DNA from: a virus | Strand: one strand, 5' to 3' | DNA length: 46,374 nt | IMG/VR virus record: IMGVR_UViG_3300047300_000601 | Span: 1 to 46,374 of that record | Part shown: piece by piece, positions 23,618 to 35,400 of the stretch | Layout of the letters: each line of letters opens with the position of its first letter | How positions within the stretch are numbered: the first letter of the stretch is position 1 | Program-made: the position numbers and the translations under genes | The notes under the pieces: generated by a model | Databases searched by the model: none | What the model was told of the DNA's origin: nothing | What the model saw: the letters and a program-made list of their open reading frames with translations, nothing else

Positions 23618-24841
23618 TTACTCCATCCCGATATGTTTCTTGATTGAACGAAGTTCTGCTCTTAGTTCTTTGATACCTTCGATGAACAATGGGGCAAAAC
23701 GATCATAATCAACTGTTAAATATTTATTATCAATGGCAGCAGGGTGTACGATTTCAGGCAGCACGCCTTTAGTTTTCTGCGCAGAAACACCAACTTCTCG
23801 GCGAACTTTATATCCAAGATCTTGGGCAGTTTGGTTAGCCTCGTAATAGAAACCTTCTAAATCTTCAATCTTATCTAGAGCGTTTTCAATCTTACCGAGT
23901 TTAGTCTTTAGATTATCATCAGAGTAATATGCAACAATGTTTCCAGTAGCATAAATACCACCAGCCTCAACAGCATTGGCGTGACCAAGGGCTAATTGTT
24001 GACCCCAGATAGTATTCCAGCGGTTTCCGCTTTGTCCCATATCACCAGTACCGTTCGTACCAACTTTAGTGATAGAAGAGAATGATGGGTTTAGGGTGAC
24101 GCCAATGTTAATATCACCTGCAACACCAGTAGCGTTTGTAAGGTCAATGGAGTTACCTGCAACAAATTTACGAACAACTGCTGAGTTAGTTGTAGTTCTG
24201 ATTAGGAAACCGTCGCCAGAAGTTGCTGACAAACCAGAAAGAGTAGCAGCATACGCTTGTACATCAGAACCGATAACTAGACCAAGGTTGGAACGTGCAC
24301 CCGCAGCCGTACCAGCACCAGTACCACCATCAGCAACAGCCAAGTCAGTAATACCAGTAATTGTACCGCCAGTGATATCAATAGCACCTTTACTTTGGAT
24401 AGCCATACTACCAAGACCTAAGTTAGATCTAGCAGCAGTCGCGTTAATAGCACCAGTACCACCGTGTTCTACTTGAACAACACCGTCAACGTTAGATGCG
24501 TTACCAGTTACAGTACCAACTAAGTTACCAGTAACGTTACCAAGAACTGCTCCAACGTGCACGCCATAGAATTGGTTGGCATAAAGGTTGGATAGAGAGT
24601 CGCGGATAGCAACAGTATTTGGTTGTGAAGAACGGCTTGGTAGATAACCTTGTAACTTCTTTGCATCAATAGTAGATGCGCTACCAGCAATTGGTTCAAG
24701 AAGGTTAAGGATGTTATCTGCAGTAAAGGCAGTAGTATCTAATTTCTGTGCGACTTCTTGGTTCAAAGAGTCAAAATTAGAATCAACCTCTTCAATCGTT
24801 AAAGGGCGTTCTTTATCTTGTCTTAAATGGATGATAGCCAT
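23618..24841 (-). CDS. Tail fibre with C-terminal S74 chaperone domain
   Basis: The 407-aa product begins with an anchor (HLRQDKERPLTIEEVDSNFDSLNQEV). It then carries repeated fibre motifs such as VEHGGTGAINATAARSNLGL and VADGGTGAGTAAGARSNLGL, the classic GGTGA-x-ARxNLGL unit. Residues about 305-407 are an S74 intramolecular chaperone: IVAYYSDDNLKTKLGKIENAL with the Ser-Lys dyad five residues apart, and a C-terminal helix FIEGIKELRAELRSIKKHI. The chaperone would fold the trimer and then be cleaved off. The start overlaps the stop of the 82-aa gene (TAATG). Confidence 0.88.
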   Translation of the reverse strand: MAIIHLRQDKERPLTIEEVDSNFDSLNQEVAQKLDTTAFTADNILNLLEPIAGSASTIDAKKLQGYLPSRSSQPNTVAIRDSLSNLYANQFYGVHVGAVLGNVTGNLVGTVTGNASNVDGVVQVEHGGTGAINATAARSNLGLGSMAIQSKGAIDITGGTITGITDLAVADGGTGAGTAAGARSNLGLVIGSDVQAYAATLSGLSATSGDGFLIRTTTNSAVVRKFVAGNSIDLTNATGVAGDINIGVTLNPSFSSITKVGTNGTGDMGQSGNRWNTIWGQQLALGHANAVEAGGIYATGNIVAYYSDDNLKTKLGKIENALDKIEDLEGFYYEANQTAQDLGYKVRREVGVSAQKTKGVLPEIVHPAAIDNKYLTVDYDRFAPLFIEGIKELRAELRSIKKHIGME

Positions 24842-25089
24842 TATTTGCCTTTTTCTAGTAGTGTTAGCAACATAACTTTGATGTCTTGCATGTCGCTCTT
24901 GATATTATTTATTTCAGTTTCTAACTTGGCAACAGAGTTAAACGTGTGTTTAACTTCTTCGTTTTTCTGAAGGGCGAAAAGCCTTTGAGCTTTATATGAC
25001 TCAAAGGACTTTTTATCCACATTCACGACACCGCCATTAGCGGTGTCTTTTCTCAACGAGGAATAACCCTCTACTTTTTCTAAACTCAT
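24841..25089 (-). CDS. Small coiled-coil protein next to the giant virion protein
   Basis: The 82-aa product has a charged N-terminus (SLRKDTANGGVVNVDKKSFES) and a predicted coiled coil near the end (VAKLETEINNIKSDMQDIKVMLLTLLEKGK). It lies one base after the 2452-aa gene and overlaps the fibre gene that follows. A role as a linker or assembly factor for fibres is possible. I recognise no enzyme or binding motif. Confidence 0.75.
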   Translation of the reverse strand: MSLEKVEGYSSLRKDTANGGVVNVDKKSFESYKAQRLFALQKNEEVKHTFNSVAKLETEINNIKSDMQDIKVMLLTLLEKGK

Positions 25090-25090
25090 A

Positions 25091-28000
25091 TTATGTCAAT
25101 GCCAATAGTCGTAGGTTTTTAATCTTCGGTACAGCCACTGGGTTAGTTGACTTAAATACAATCTTGATTTGTACGTTGTTGAAAGAAGGAATACCAGACT
25201 TAGTAATCTCGCGTTCAACAAAGTCAGAGCTAACATCTTTAGCGTCACTAACGTAACCAGTGTCCAACCAGCGAACCTTCTTCAAATCAACATCATTACC
25301 AGTCCAAGTTCTGTAATAGATCTTAACTTCAGTGCTATTTGGAATGTTAGCGTCGAAGATAACCTTAACAACTTCAGCTGGCTCAGTCAAAGAAAGAGTT
25401 CTAGTTATGTAGTTAGCACTGTTAGAAGCACCGTATGGAGCTGTATCGCCAACATATTTATCCAAGATAGAGATCTTGAAATCTGGGTCAGTGATCATGT
25501 CGATAGTAACTGAACCAACGAACGCGCGATCTAGAGTGATCATACATACGTCACCTTCAACGTTACCAGCGTAAACTGTTCTATCTTCAACAACTTGAAC
25601 GTCAGTCACAGTATATGTACCGTTGATACCAATTGCGACTCCAGCAATAGTTAGAACCTTACCAACGCTTGCAGAAGAAAGCAAGTTGTCAGCAGTATCA
25701 ATGCTAGTGCTAATTCTTCCTAGACCATTAGCGTCGTTAGCAAAAGACAAGCTAGGGTTAGTTTGAATATAGAACTCAGCATCAGTCAATGCTTGCGTAG
25801 AGTTAGAAGTCAATGTTAATGCGCCATCAGCTGACACAGAAGAGACAGTACCAATTAGGGTATTATCTGCTTTCTTGTACAACATGTTACCAGCGTATAC
25901 TTGAGTCTTAAACAAAGTAGTTGGTGTGATACCATCAACGTTTAGCGTACCAGTAATTGCAGTTGTAGAAGTACCAGCGCAGTTAATAGTACCAGTACCT
26001 TGAGTTTGACGATCGGCGCTTACAATATCACCTTGAGTGATTAGAACGCGAGTATCAATTTCAGGGATATTGATATCAGTAGATACAGTATTACCAATCA
26101 AGTTAGAGATAGCAAAAGCAGACAACTGTTGCATATCAACAACTGGAGAGATGTTAGGGTTAGTGGAAGACAACACTGCTTTAATTTGCAATGGAGCAAC
26201 CTTAACACCGTTCACTGTGTTATAGTTCTCATATGCTGGGATAGTCATACGAGTAGTGAAGTTAGTATCACTATTAGCAACCAATGGAACATAACTATCA
26301 GAGATAACACCACCTGCAGTCATAGTTTTTGCATAGTAATCAACCTTAGTATCTGTAAATACTAGGTCAGAAGTCTTCAGATATAGAGAATCTGCAAAGA
26401 AACCACGTGTGCAAGAAACAGTGATACCACCGTATTGACCAGTAGTGAAGTCGGCAGTAGTTCCAGATAACAAGTTGTTTCCGCTACCAGCTTCAGTAGT
26501 AACTAGCTCAATAATGAAGCTATCGTTATCCAAACCAGATGGAATACCATTAGCTGAATCACCAGCATAAACAGTATGAGTACCATTCAATAGAGTATCT
26601 GGGATACCTTTAGTTGCATCAACAGAACCGTAGAATCCTGGTGTAACACCACTGATAGTAACGCTTTGACCGACTTGTAGACCATGGTTCTTAGCCTTCA
26701 CGCGAATCTTGTTAGAATTCTTAGTGATAGTGAATGGATCAGTACCTAGACCAACGACTTCAGGTGGAACGTTTCTCAAATATAGAGTGGATTCAGAGTT
26801 AGTGTTAAACAACGCTGTACGCATCACAAACTTAATGTCTAGAAGAGTATGGATTTCCCACTCTTGTGCATTCTGAGAAGCGTATAGTGAACCAGTCAAT
26901 GGTTGACCAGCAATCTGGTTACCAGTCAGAATATCCTTCTGACCCATCTCAGAAACCCACAACTGAGCTCCTGGTTCATCTGTTGCAACAACGAATGCGT
27001 ATGTTTCGTTATCTTGTAGATAAATTGGAGAAGAGAAAGTAAACTGAGTTGGTAGAGAACTATCATCTGACACAACAATCTCTGATGGGGTTCTTACAAC
27101 TTGAGAGAATGGAATAGTCTTAGTTGCAGAAGGAACACCGTTATCAGTTGGGCGTAGTTCTAGAAGAACTGGACGGCGACCACGCTCAGAGAAGTATAGG
27201 TCAATAGAAGTGATAAATGCACCACCTGGATTGTTGACCACGAAAGTCTGAGCCAATGGATCAGTACTGTACTGATACAAGATTCTAGTGTTAGTAGTTG
27301 TACGACGAATTGGTGGAAGACCAAGGTCACGACTATCTTGATGAGCAGCAGATTGAATAAACTGTGCAGCACGAGTAGATACAACAGTACGTTCTTTGTC
27401 TAGAGAAATACCTTGAGCGTAATATACAGCAGAACCAACAGAGTCGAACTGCGCATCACTATCAGACATATTATCAGTTAGTTTGAATGTACGCTCACCA
27501 GTACGGAATGCTAGAGTATCAGTTTCTGGGATGAAGAATACACCAACAACAGAACCGTCAGCGTCAGTTGTATTGTATGCACCAACTTCTTTCAACACAA
27601 CACCAGTAGTTGCGCCATTGATTTCATTTACAACAAAACCGTTGTAGTTACCAGTAGAACCGATACTTACAGTACCAGTCAAAGTCTCACCAACACCGAA
27701 TCCGTTCTTGATGTTAACAACGTGAATATCTTGTTGGATTGGACCAACTGTATCGCTGCTGTGGATAGTACCACCATAAGCAACCACACCAGAAGCCTTC
27801 AAGCGATATAGTTTACCCTTTTGACCGTCTTGGTAAGATGCAGTAGAATACGCATCAAACGCTTCAATAGCAGAACCGTCAATGTTACCAAGAGTAATAG
27901 TACCACCGTTCATAGCAACGATCTTGAATACTCTCAAGTTTAGTTGCTTAGAGCTTGCTGCAGCGTTTGTAAGTTTATTGCTTACTGGGATTACAGTACC

Positions 28001-31000
28001 AGAATAATCTTGCCACTTAGAAACAGCAGCTTCGTTGTGGTAGTTTAGGTTGTAAAGAACAACGTGGTTACCAACGTACAAGTTGTTTGTATCAGAAACA
28101 ACCATGCTGAATGTTGTAGCAGAAGAAGTTAGGTTAGCAATAGAAACAATGTTTGTTGCAGTATGCAGAGAGTTGGAAATAACATCACCGAAACCAAACG
28201 CTGGTTCTACGCGACCACCAGTTTCGCCAACGATCTCGCGGTATTCAACGCCATCAACGCTGCGACGTGGATCATCAACAAGAATGTTGTTTTGTAGGTC
28301 TGCTAGCTCAAAAGACATCAATGAGTTAGAAACGCGAGTAACAGTGAATACATCAGCTGGCTTAACATAAGCAGAAACTGGTACTTTGTCGAAGAATGGA
28401 TAGAAGCGAGTAGTTGGCTTCAAGTTCTGAGCAACAAAAGTAATTGGGCGAGAACGCATGTATGGAATATAAGACATATCCACAACACGGTCACCGTAAT
28501 CTTGAGTGTTAACTGTAGAAGATGGTGTTACACTGTATGTTGTACCATTTCTATCTCTGTAACCAGATTCAGTGAATAGAGTTGTCTCGTAAGTAGTAGT
28601 CAAACGACCGCTAGTTGTAGAAGTCGAGAATGTACCTGCTGGAACAGAAGAAGTCCAGTGATCTTGCCACTCACCCCACTTAGTACCGATAATGTTCTCT
28701 ACGACATACTTGATAGCATCGTAGCCATTATCATCAGTGCGAGTTAAGTCTGGACGACGAGTTACAGACTTCCAGTTATCGCCTTCTGGGTACAAGTAAA
28801 CTTGACCTTTGAATGCGCCCATAGAGATAGAACGAACGTCCATGCTGCGAGTAGCATTATGGTTGAAGATATAATCTTGTTCGCTATATGGAAGAGTGAT
28901 CAGGTCGCCAGTTTTCTGGTAAGTCTTGTTACCACGGTCAGAACCAGCAGTTAGGTCTTCAACCAATTCAACTGCATTAGTGTAGTGCATTGGGCGAAGG
29001 ATCTTATTAGTTGTATCAATAGCGATACGGTAATCTTCGTGCTTGACGTTACCGATTCCGTGACCAGTAAATTGATCAACGATAAAACCGTTCTTGAAAC
29101 GATCTAGACCAGTAGTTTCATCAACGATAGAAAGTTGAGCAGTGTCCTTCTCTAGAAGAGATAGGGTTACATAATATTCTAGATTAGAAATACGACGCTC
29201 TAGACGACCAATATCGCGCATAGTATAGCGACGGTTATCTCGTTGAGAAACAGAAACATCCTTAGCACTCTTAGTATAAGGTGGAATGTTAACTGTTGCA
29301 AGAACCATACCTTCTTTTGGATCACCTGGTTCTCTTGGAGTTTCAGAAGGAACACCAGTAATGATATTGAACTTACCGAAAGAATCTAGGGCAATCTTAT
29401 CAATACGACCAACGTAGTTGGCTCGTGGGCAACCGAAGTCAGCACCAATAGCTGGCATCTCTGGGTTCCAACCGTTAGTTGTAGTTAGAACTGGACGGAA
29501 GTCAACAACGTCAGCTAGGCTGATCTCTTTTGTCTTACCGCTTACAGAGTCAGTTGTAAAGTAAGTTGGAATTTCTTCATAAGCAATACCACCAGTACCA
29601 ACAGTGTAAGAGTCTACAGAGAAGTAGTTACCACCGTTACCACCAGTTTTAGAATAAGTGAAGAACCAGTATTTAATACGAATTGGACCATTTGGAACAG
29701 GTTGTCCTGGCTTTAATGTCAACTTACCATATGTGTAATAAGAAGCACGTTGTCCGTTGTCCAAAGTGTAGCGGTCAGTGATGTCAATTGCCGTATTTTG
29801 GTTGAAAGTATATGTTCCATCATCTGGAGTCATTTCAACGCTTACAAGTTTAAAGATATCGCCGTGGTTTAGAGTAATGGTGTTAGCAGTAACTAACTTC
29901 TTATTCTCCATAACCATCACACCGTCAATCTTGTTCATAGTCTTAGTAGCTTCTTGAGCTGAACTTAGAACTTGTTGAACAGAAGCGATCAAGTAGTAAT
30001 CTTGACCAGGTGGAACGTTGTTAAACGTTACGGTCTTACGGTTTTCGTTATTATCGAAAGTGATGTAGGTTGAAGAAGTTGTATCAGAAGTCCACGCTAC
30101 TGGCAATCTAGAAGATGCATTAACTAGGATATAGTTCTCTTGATCTTCATCAGATAGGAATGTTTCGTTATCTGCGTTCAAATCCCAAGTAACAGTATTG
30201 TTAGTTGAAGAGTGTGTTGCGAATTTACGACGAACAACAATATTGCTATTCTTGAAGCTATCTGCGCCGTTTAGATAACCGCGAAGAGTTTTGATATTAG
30301 ACTGACCAACTGGGAACAATAGAGATTCATAAGTTGGTAAGTTTAGCTTGGCGCTGAATACTGTAATACGTGCGCCGCTTGTCGCAGTAACAAGACTGTT
30401 ACCAGACAACTTGATAGCAAAGTTACCAAGGTCAGTTCCGTTGTATGTGCCAGAGATTTGAGCAACAGTGCCAGCAAGCTGGTCGTTTAGATAAATGATA
30501 TCGCCAACTTTAACAGTTGAAGCGAACACAGTACCTTGACCATATACACGTGGGTCGCCAGTACCAGCAGTAGCAGTACCTGGGATAGCGAATGTTGATG
30601 GAGCAACGTTACAGCTAAAGTTGCCAGTAATGTTAACACCAGTGATAGATTTAACATCACGTTCGAATGACTTACCGTCAAACATTTGAACATCAAACAA
30701 ACCTAGTTTGTAAATAGATTTAGTGTTGACTACATCATGGTCAGATAGTTGAACTGCACGAACTCTTGCTACACCAACGATAGTTGATGTAGATGGGATA
30801 GCGCCAAGAGTGATAGTTGCTTTTGTAGTGTTAGCTAAACGAACTTCTGGTGGGATTGTGTTAGAATAACCAGAACCACCGTTAGTTACTGAAACAGAAG
30901 CAACAGAACCGTTAGTTACAGTAACAGAAATAACAGCACCAGAACCACCGTTAGAACCAGTACCAGTCTTAGGAACAATAGCTTCTGAATCTGCAGTCCA

Positions 31001-32449
31001 GCTACCAGAATATCCATAACCACCATCTACTAATGTAACTGCTGTAACAGCACCACCTGAAACAGTCGCAACAAATTGCGCTGGGCGAGGTTGTAGGGTG
31101 TTAGTTAGGTACACCTTCTCAAAATTGAGAATATCTGGAATCTTGTAAAGGTTGTTTACTTCAACGTAGCTACCGAAATTCAAACCAACTGTTTGCTTAT
31201 CAGTACGAAGAATATGATTTCCTTCAACTCCGTTAATTTCACGAGCTTTATTAAAGTCGATGAACTGAGCAGCAGAAGATTCAACTTCATAACCTTGAAT
31301 GTACGCTTTACCTGGATCTACAACAACGCAGAACTTATTAGTGTCACCATATGTTACGCCAGCAGTTGGTAAAACGCCGTCTGCCAATGGAGTATAAACA
31401 CCTTGGTTAGTACCGTCGTTCAAGTGCTCGCGAACAGACAGTTTGAACTTGTTAGTTTCATAGTTACCAGACTCATCATAAGTACGACGAGCCATAGACT
31501 TTTCTAGTTCAGCATAAGAGCTGCCAGTAATCTTCTGGTGTACGCGACCGTTAACGATACGAACCAATTCAATAAATTTGATTGTATCAGTACCAGTTAA
31601 AGGAAGTTTAACTAGAGAAAGGGAAACTTTATAACGGTGAGCGCCTGGAGCCGCGAAGTTATAAGAACCAGTCGCGTTATCTAGAATAGACTCATCGTCT
31701 TCTGGGGCAACAGTTTCTTCTGTTACTTTGAAACCAACACGGCAAGATGGAGTGTTATCGAAACGGGAAACGTATAGTTTCAAATCATCGTTACGAACGA
31801 AAGTACCATCTACATAATAGATACCTGCTCCAACATCAACACTGTAACCATAACCGATAACGTCAGAAGATGGGTTGTTAGTGTAAGTAGTTGGTGTTTC
31901 AGAAGCAGAACCAGTTAGCTTAATAACAGCAGAAATATCTGTTAGTTGGTCTTCCACTAAGCGGAAGTTTGTAGAAATCAAGTTGTCATCAGTGTATGCA
32001 ACAACGTTCTCGCCTGGTTGTAGACGGTTAGTAACAGTATCAGCTGCAGTACCTTCAATCTTACAGTATAGAGTCGGAACACCTAGTTGGTCTACAACTG
32101 CGGAACCACCAGAAGTGTCAAGAACGCGCATCTTAACACCAGAAGTTTCGCCAGTGATAATCTTATTCTTAAACGATTCAATATATGTTGTAACGTCAAC
32201 AGTACCAGTGAACTGTTCAAGTTTGATAAAGTGAACTTTGTTATCAACGTTCACTGAACCTGGGATTACTTGAGAACCATTCTTGAATACGTGATCGCCA
32301 AAGCGAGAGACTTGGTTTTGCAGAATGGTCTGCATCTGTGTAAGTTCACGAGCCTGTACCGCATAGCTTGGGCGGAACAGAACGCGATAAAAGTCTTTCT
32401 TTGCGTCGTAATCATCAAAGTACGGTTCTGTATTAAAATCAAGTGCCAT
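25091..32449 (-). CDS. Giant DUF4815-type virion structural protein (2452 aa)
   Basis: The N-terminus (FNTEPYFDDYDAKKDFYRVLF, SYAVQARELTQMQTILQNQV, FGDHVFKNGSQVIPGS) is the DUF4815-type opening found in large virion proteins of marine T4-like phages. The sequence remains beta-rich throughout, with no catalytic motif. A central segment has ISNLEYYVTLSLLEKDTAQL. A later region (TDPLAQTFVVNNPGGAFITS, RRPVLLELRPTDNGVPSATK) resembles phage structural jelly-roll domains. Near residues 465-535 lie two copies of the Gly-Tyr repeat seen in gp18 and gp8. By position after gp8 it occupies the T4 gp9/gp10/gp11 slot, so an outer-baseplate or fibre-attachment role is likely but not proved. The ribosome site is weak (GAGA). 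Confidence 0.85.
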   Translation of the reverse strand: MALDFNTEPYFDDYDAKKDFYRVLFRPSYAVQARELTQMQTILQNQVSRFGDHVFKNGSQVIPGSVNVDNKVHFIKLEQFTGTVDVTTYIESFKNKIITGETSGVKMRVLDTSGGSAVVDQLGVPTLYCKIEGTAADTVTNRLQPGENVVAYTDDNLISTNFRLVEDQLTDISAVIKLTGSASETPTTYTNNPSSDVIGYGYSVDVGAGIYYVDGTFVRNDDLKLYVSRFDNTPSCRVGFKVTEETVAPEDDESILDNATGSYNFAAPGAHRYKVSLSLVKLPLTGTDTIKFIELVRIVNGRVHQKITGSSYAELEKSMARRTYDESGNYETNKFKLSVREHLNDGTNQGVYTPLADGVLPTAGVTYGDTNKFCVVVDPGKAYIQGYEVESSAAQFIDFNKAREINGVEGNHILRTDKQTVGLNFGSYVEVNNLYKIPDILNFEKVYLTNTLQPRPAQFVATVSGGAVTAVTLVDGGYGYSGSWTADSEAIVPKTGTGSNGGSGAVISVTVTNGSVASVSVTNGGSGYSNTIPPEVRLANTTKATITLGAIPSTSTIVGVARVRAVQLSDHDVVNTKSIYKLGLFDVQMFDGKSFERDVKSITGVNITGNFSCNVAPSTFAIPGTATAGTGDPRVYGQGTVFASTVKVGDIIYLNDQLAGTVAQISGTYNGTDLGNFAIKLSGNSLVTATSGARITVFSAKLNLPTYESLLFPVGQSNIKTLRGYLNGADSFKNSNIVVRRKFATHSSTNNTVTWDLNADNETFLSDEDQENYILVNASSRLPVAWTSDTTSSTYITFDNNENRKTVTFNNVPPGQDYYLIASVQQVLSSAQEATKTMNKIDGVMVMENKKLVTANTITLNHGDIFKLVSVEMTPDDGTYTFNQNTAIDITDRYTLDNGQRASYYTYGKLTLKPGQPVPNGPIRIKYWFFTYSKTGGNGGNYFSVDSYTVGTGGIAYEEIPTYFTTDSVSGKTKEISLADVVDFRPVLTTTNGWNPEMPAIGADFGCPRANYVGRIDKIALDSFGKFNIITGVPSETPREPGDPKEGMVLATVNIPPYTKSAKDVSVSQRDNRRYTMRDIGRLERRISNLEYYVTLSLLEKDTAQLSIVDETTGLDRFKNGFIVDQFTGHGIGNVKHEDYRIAIDTTNKILRPMHYTNAVELVEDLTAGSDRGNKTYQKTGDLITLPYSEQDYIFNHNATRSMDVRSISMGAFKGQVYLYPEGDNWKSVTRRPDLTRTDDNGYDAIKYVVENIIGTKWGEWQDHWTSSVPAGTFSTSTTSGRLTTTYETTLFTESGYRDRNGTTYSVTPSSTVNTQDYGDRVVDMSYIPYMRSRPITFVAQNLKPTTRFYPFFDKVPVSAYVKPADVFTVTRVSNSLMSFELADLQNNILVDDPRRSVDGVEYREIVGETGGRVEPAFGFGDVISNSLHTATNIVSIANLTSSATTFSMVVSDTNNLYVGNHVVLYNLNYHNEAAVSKWQDYSGTVIPVSNKLTNAAASSKQLNLRVFKIVAMNGGTITLGNIDGSAIEAFDAYSTASYQDGQKGKLYRLKASGVVAYGGTIHSSDTVGPIQQDIHVVNIKNGFGVGETLTGTVSIGSTGNYNGFVVNEINGATTGVVLKEVGAYNTTDADGSVVGVFFIPETDTLAFRTGERTFKLTDNMSDSDAQFDSVGSAVYYAQGISLDKERTVVSTRAAQFIQSAAHQDSRDLGLPPIRRTTTNTRILYQYSTDPLAQTFVVNNPGGAFITSIDLYFSERGRRPVLLELRPTDNGVPSATKTIPFSQVVRTPSEIVVSDDSSLPTQFTFSSPIYLQDNETYAFVVATDEPGAQLWVSEMGQKDILTGNQIAGQPLTGSLYASQNAQEWEIHTLLDIKFVMRTALFNTNSESTLYLRNVPPEVVGLGTDPFTITKNSNKIRVKAKNHGLQVGQSVTISGVTPGFYGSVDATKGIPDTLLNGTHTVYAGDSANGIPSGLDNDSFIIELVTTEAGSGNNLLSGTTADFTTGQYGGITVSCTRGFFADSLYLKTSDLVFTDTKVDYYAKTMTAGGVISDSYVPLVANSDTNFTTRMTIPAYENYNTVNGVKVAPLQIKAVLSSTNPNISPVVDMQQLSAFAISNLIGNTVSTDINIPEIDTRVLITQGDIVSADRQTQGTGTINCAGTSTTAITGTLNVDGITPTTLFKTQVYAGNMLYKKADNTLIGTVSSVSADGALTLTSNSTQALTDAEFYIQTNPSLSFANDANGLGRISTSIDTADNLLSSASVGKVLTIAGVAIGINGTYTVTDVQVVEDRTVYAGNVEGDVCMITLDRAFVGSVTIDMITDPDFKISILDKYVGDTAPYGASNSANYITRTLSLTEPAEVVKVIFDANIPNSTEVKIYYRTWTGNDVDLKKVRWLDTGYVSDAKDVSSDFVEREITKSGIPSFNNVQIKIVFKSTNPVAVPKIKNLRLLALT

Positions 32450-32486
32450 TCTTTTTGTCTCTTTATAAGTTAAACAATAACTCTAT

Positions 32487-32493
32487 TATTTAG
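32487..32493 (-). promoter_or_regulatory. Possible late promoter box (CTAAATA) before the giant virion gene
   Basis: CTAAATA on the minus strand overlaps nothing but the gp8 stop-codon edge. It is 37 bases ahead of the start at 32449, in one of the few sizeable gaps. The gap has no hairpin. Confidence is limited by the AT-rich context. Confidence 0.3.
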
Positions 32494-35400
32494 TTAAAAT
32501 TGTACGATTGTTCTTAGCGTAATAGTTTCATCACCAGACGGTGTGAAGCCTTGTTTATTGTCAATGTATAGTAGCTGACCAGAGAATTTATCGAAGTTTG
32601 GCATACCAACTGAGATAGCTGTAAAGTTATCAGAGATGTTAGCAGTTCTAATGAATACATCGTTAGATTCTGGGATATCGCTGTCTAATGACTGTACCAA
32701 AGCGAATACTGAAGACATAGAAACAATACGGTAACGCTTTTTAGATTTAGTTGAACCAACATAGTTCAGCTTGGCAAAACCGTTAGTTTCAGTACCAGTA
32801 GTGGATGTTGGTGCAGAAGAACCAGAAACTCCACCTTCAGCAACAGCATAGATTCTATCGCTTGTCCAGATAAATTCACCAGTGTTTAGAACAAGCGAAG
32901 GTGCCCATTCAATATCTGGGTGAGAAATACGTTCAATATACAAATCTTCATCTTTAGAGAAGCGAAGAATATTGATAGGTGCCTGCACAATAAAGCAAGA
33001 AGAACCTAAAGAACCTTGATAACGCTCAAACCCGTCAAACACGCGAGGGTCTTTCAAGATACCAACTTGGCGATAATCGTTACCAACCACAACACCTTGG
33101 TTCAAATCGTTAGAAATATTTGTATAAAACATCAAGTTAGTTGCATACAATTCTTCAGGGGAACTCTTACCGTGACCGCCAAAAGGTGAAATAATTGCTC
33201 TTAAGTTAGCACCAGAACCGTTACCAATAACCTTAACGTTAGCGTATGTGTATCCTTCGCCACGGTTAGTGATTTGTACTTTAGTAATAGCTTGAGTAAT
33301 TGGATCAATAATTGCTTTCGCAGTAGCTCCAACTCCATCACCCTCAATAAGGATGTTAGCAACACCATATGAATAACCGCCAGATACAATAGCAATAGCA
33401 TCAACTGTGCCAGCTGGAGTTAAAATTTCGTTGTTAGCTTGCTGTGAAGAAATAGCGCCCAATGAAAGGTCAGCTGTTAACATAGCACCTTGACCGTCAC
33501 CTGTTACGTTGATGGTTGCTTTAGTGTAACCAACTCCTGGATCATCAATAACCAAATAGATAATCTGACCATTTTCAGTAATAGCAGAAATCTTAGCTTC
33601 TGACTTGGCAGTAAAGAAGTTGATTTCAGCACCGTGACCATTTTGATCAATGATATTAACTGCAGGAGTTACAGAATAACCAGCACCGTAACGCATAACA
33701 GCGTAACCAGTAGCAACAGAACCATCTCTACGAAGGCTGGCAACTGGTCCAATATGACGTAAACCAACGCCATAAGTAGCAGCAGAACCATCGCCACTCA
33801 AAAACTCTGGAGGAGTAGTGCTAGTGTATCCGCTTTCAAGAACCAAATATAGGTGCTTAACCCCACTGACTTCTCTGTAAACAGTTTCACCAGCAACAAG
33901 TTCTGTTGTAGCAACCCATGGTACTGAAGTGTATTGAGTTCCAGTATTCCAAGACGGAGAAACGTGACCAAAGAATCCACCTTCAACAACAGTGTAAAGG
34001 TTAGAGCCATTTGAGAATTGGTCGTTTGTGTAAACTTCTAATCCTTGTTCCCATGGAGTACCAAAAGTTACAGTCGGAGTTCCAAGGTAATCTTGACCAG
34101 AGTTAATAACTGTTGTTGAAATAACTTTATCAGCATAAAGTTTAGAACGAACAACAGCATAGTTACCTCCACCACCAGAGATAGTTACTGTTGGAGGTGT
34201 ATTATATCCAGAACCAGAAGAAATTAAAACAACTTCACGAACGCTACCGATTAGAGAAACATCATCAATAACACCAGTTTCAACAACCGCTGTGGCAGTT
34301 GCCCCGAAACCAGCATCTCCTGGGGCAGCGTCAATTGTAATTTCAGGGTTAGTGTAACCAGTACCACCGTTGACGATAACAACGTCCAGAATCGGAGAAC
34401 CTGATAGGATTGGTGTCATAACACAACCAGAACCAGAAGGATCTTCAATACGGATAGTTGGGACTTCAGTGTAACCAGAACCAGCTGAGATTACAACAAC
34501 TTCATCAATATCACCGTTAACTAGAACTGGTTGCAGGATAGCACCAGAACCACCACCACCGACAACAGTTAAGATCGGAGAAACGTAATTGTGATTTGAA
34601 TTAGAGTTATTGATACTTATTGAACTGATACCAGAATCACCGATTAGAGCAGTAATCTGAGCGCCTTGACCAGTTGGATCATTCACAGTAATAACTGGAG
34701 GTTGTGTATAAGCTGAACCAGTATTTGTAAGGTTCACCCCAACAATGTTCTTATCATTTCTAAGCGTGATAGTACCTTGCATTGTAGTGCCACGATACTT
34801 CATAGCAGTTGTACCGTTTAGAACAGTACCAAACTTATGGCTAGGTTGAACTGGGCCAAGAGAACCAGGAGTCATAACTTCATAGAAGTCTTCGTACTCG
34901 TTCTTAATAATCTGGCCAAGGTTAACCGCACCATTAGGGATAAATGGCGAGAATGAAGCAAATGGAGGAGCAAATTCAATTGTTGCACCATTTTGATAAC
35001 CAGTACCTTCAGAAACAACAGTTGCTCTAGTAATAAGAATCGGGTCAGACTCTCTGTATCCATCACCAGTTACAGAAACAATCGCGCTAGAATATCCTTG
35101 ACCACGGTTAGTAATATAAACGTTGTCAATTGTACCGTTAGAATAGAAGTGGTTGGTTAAAGCTGAAACCACTGGGATATATTCGTCAGTATAAAACTTG
35201 TTACGAAGGTTAATTGGAATGTTATACATGAACTTCCAAATGTAACCATCAGTAGTTTTGATTGGGTCTAACTGAGTGCCAGTAGGTTTAATCTTAGAAA
35301 GATTACCATTGTTGTTATCCAAGCACTTGTAAACGTTGTATTCGTCAGTAACAACATAGAATGCAGCTTGTTCAATCTTCTGGAAACCTGTTGAAGAGAT

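Noticed and set aside
23721-23728. AATAAATA within the S74 fibre gene, and similar boxes at 24906-24913 and 41920-41927
   Set aside because: They lie inside genes, 60 or more bases from the next start, in AT-rich codons for Asn-Lys-Tyr or similar.
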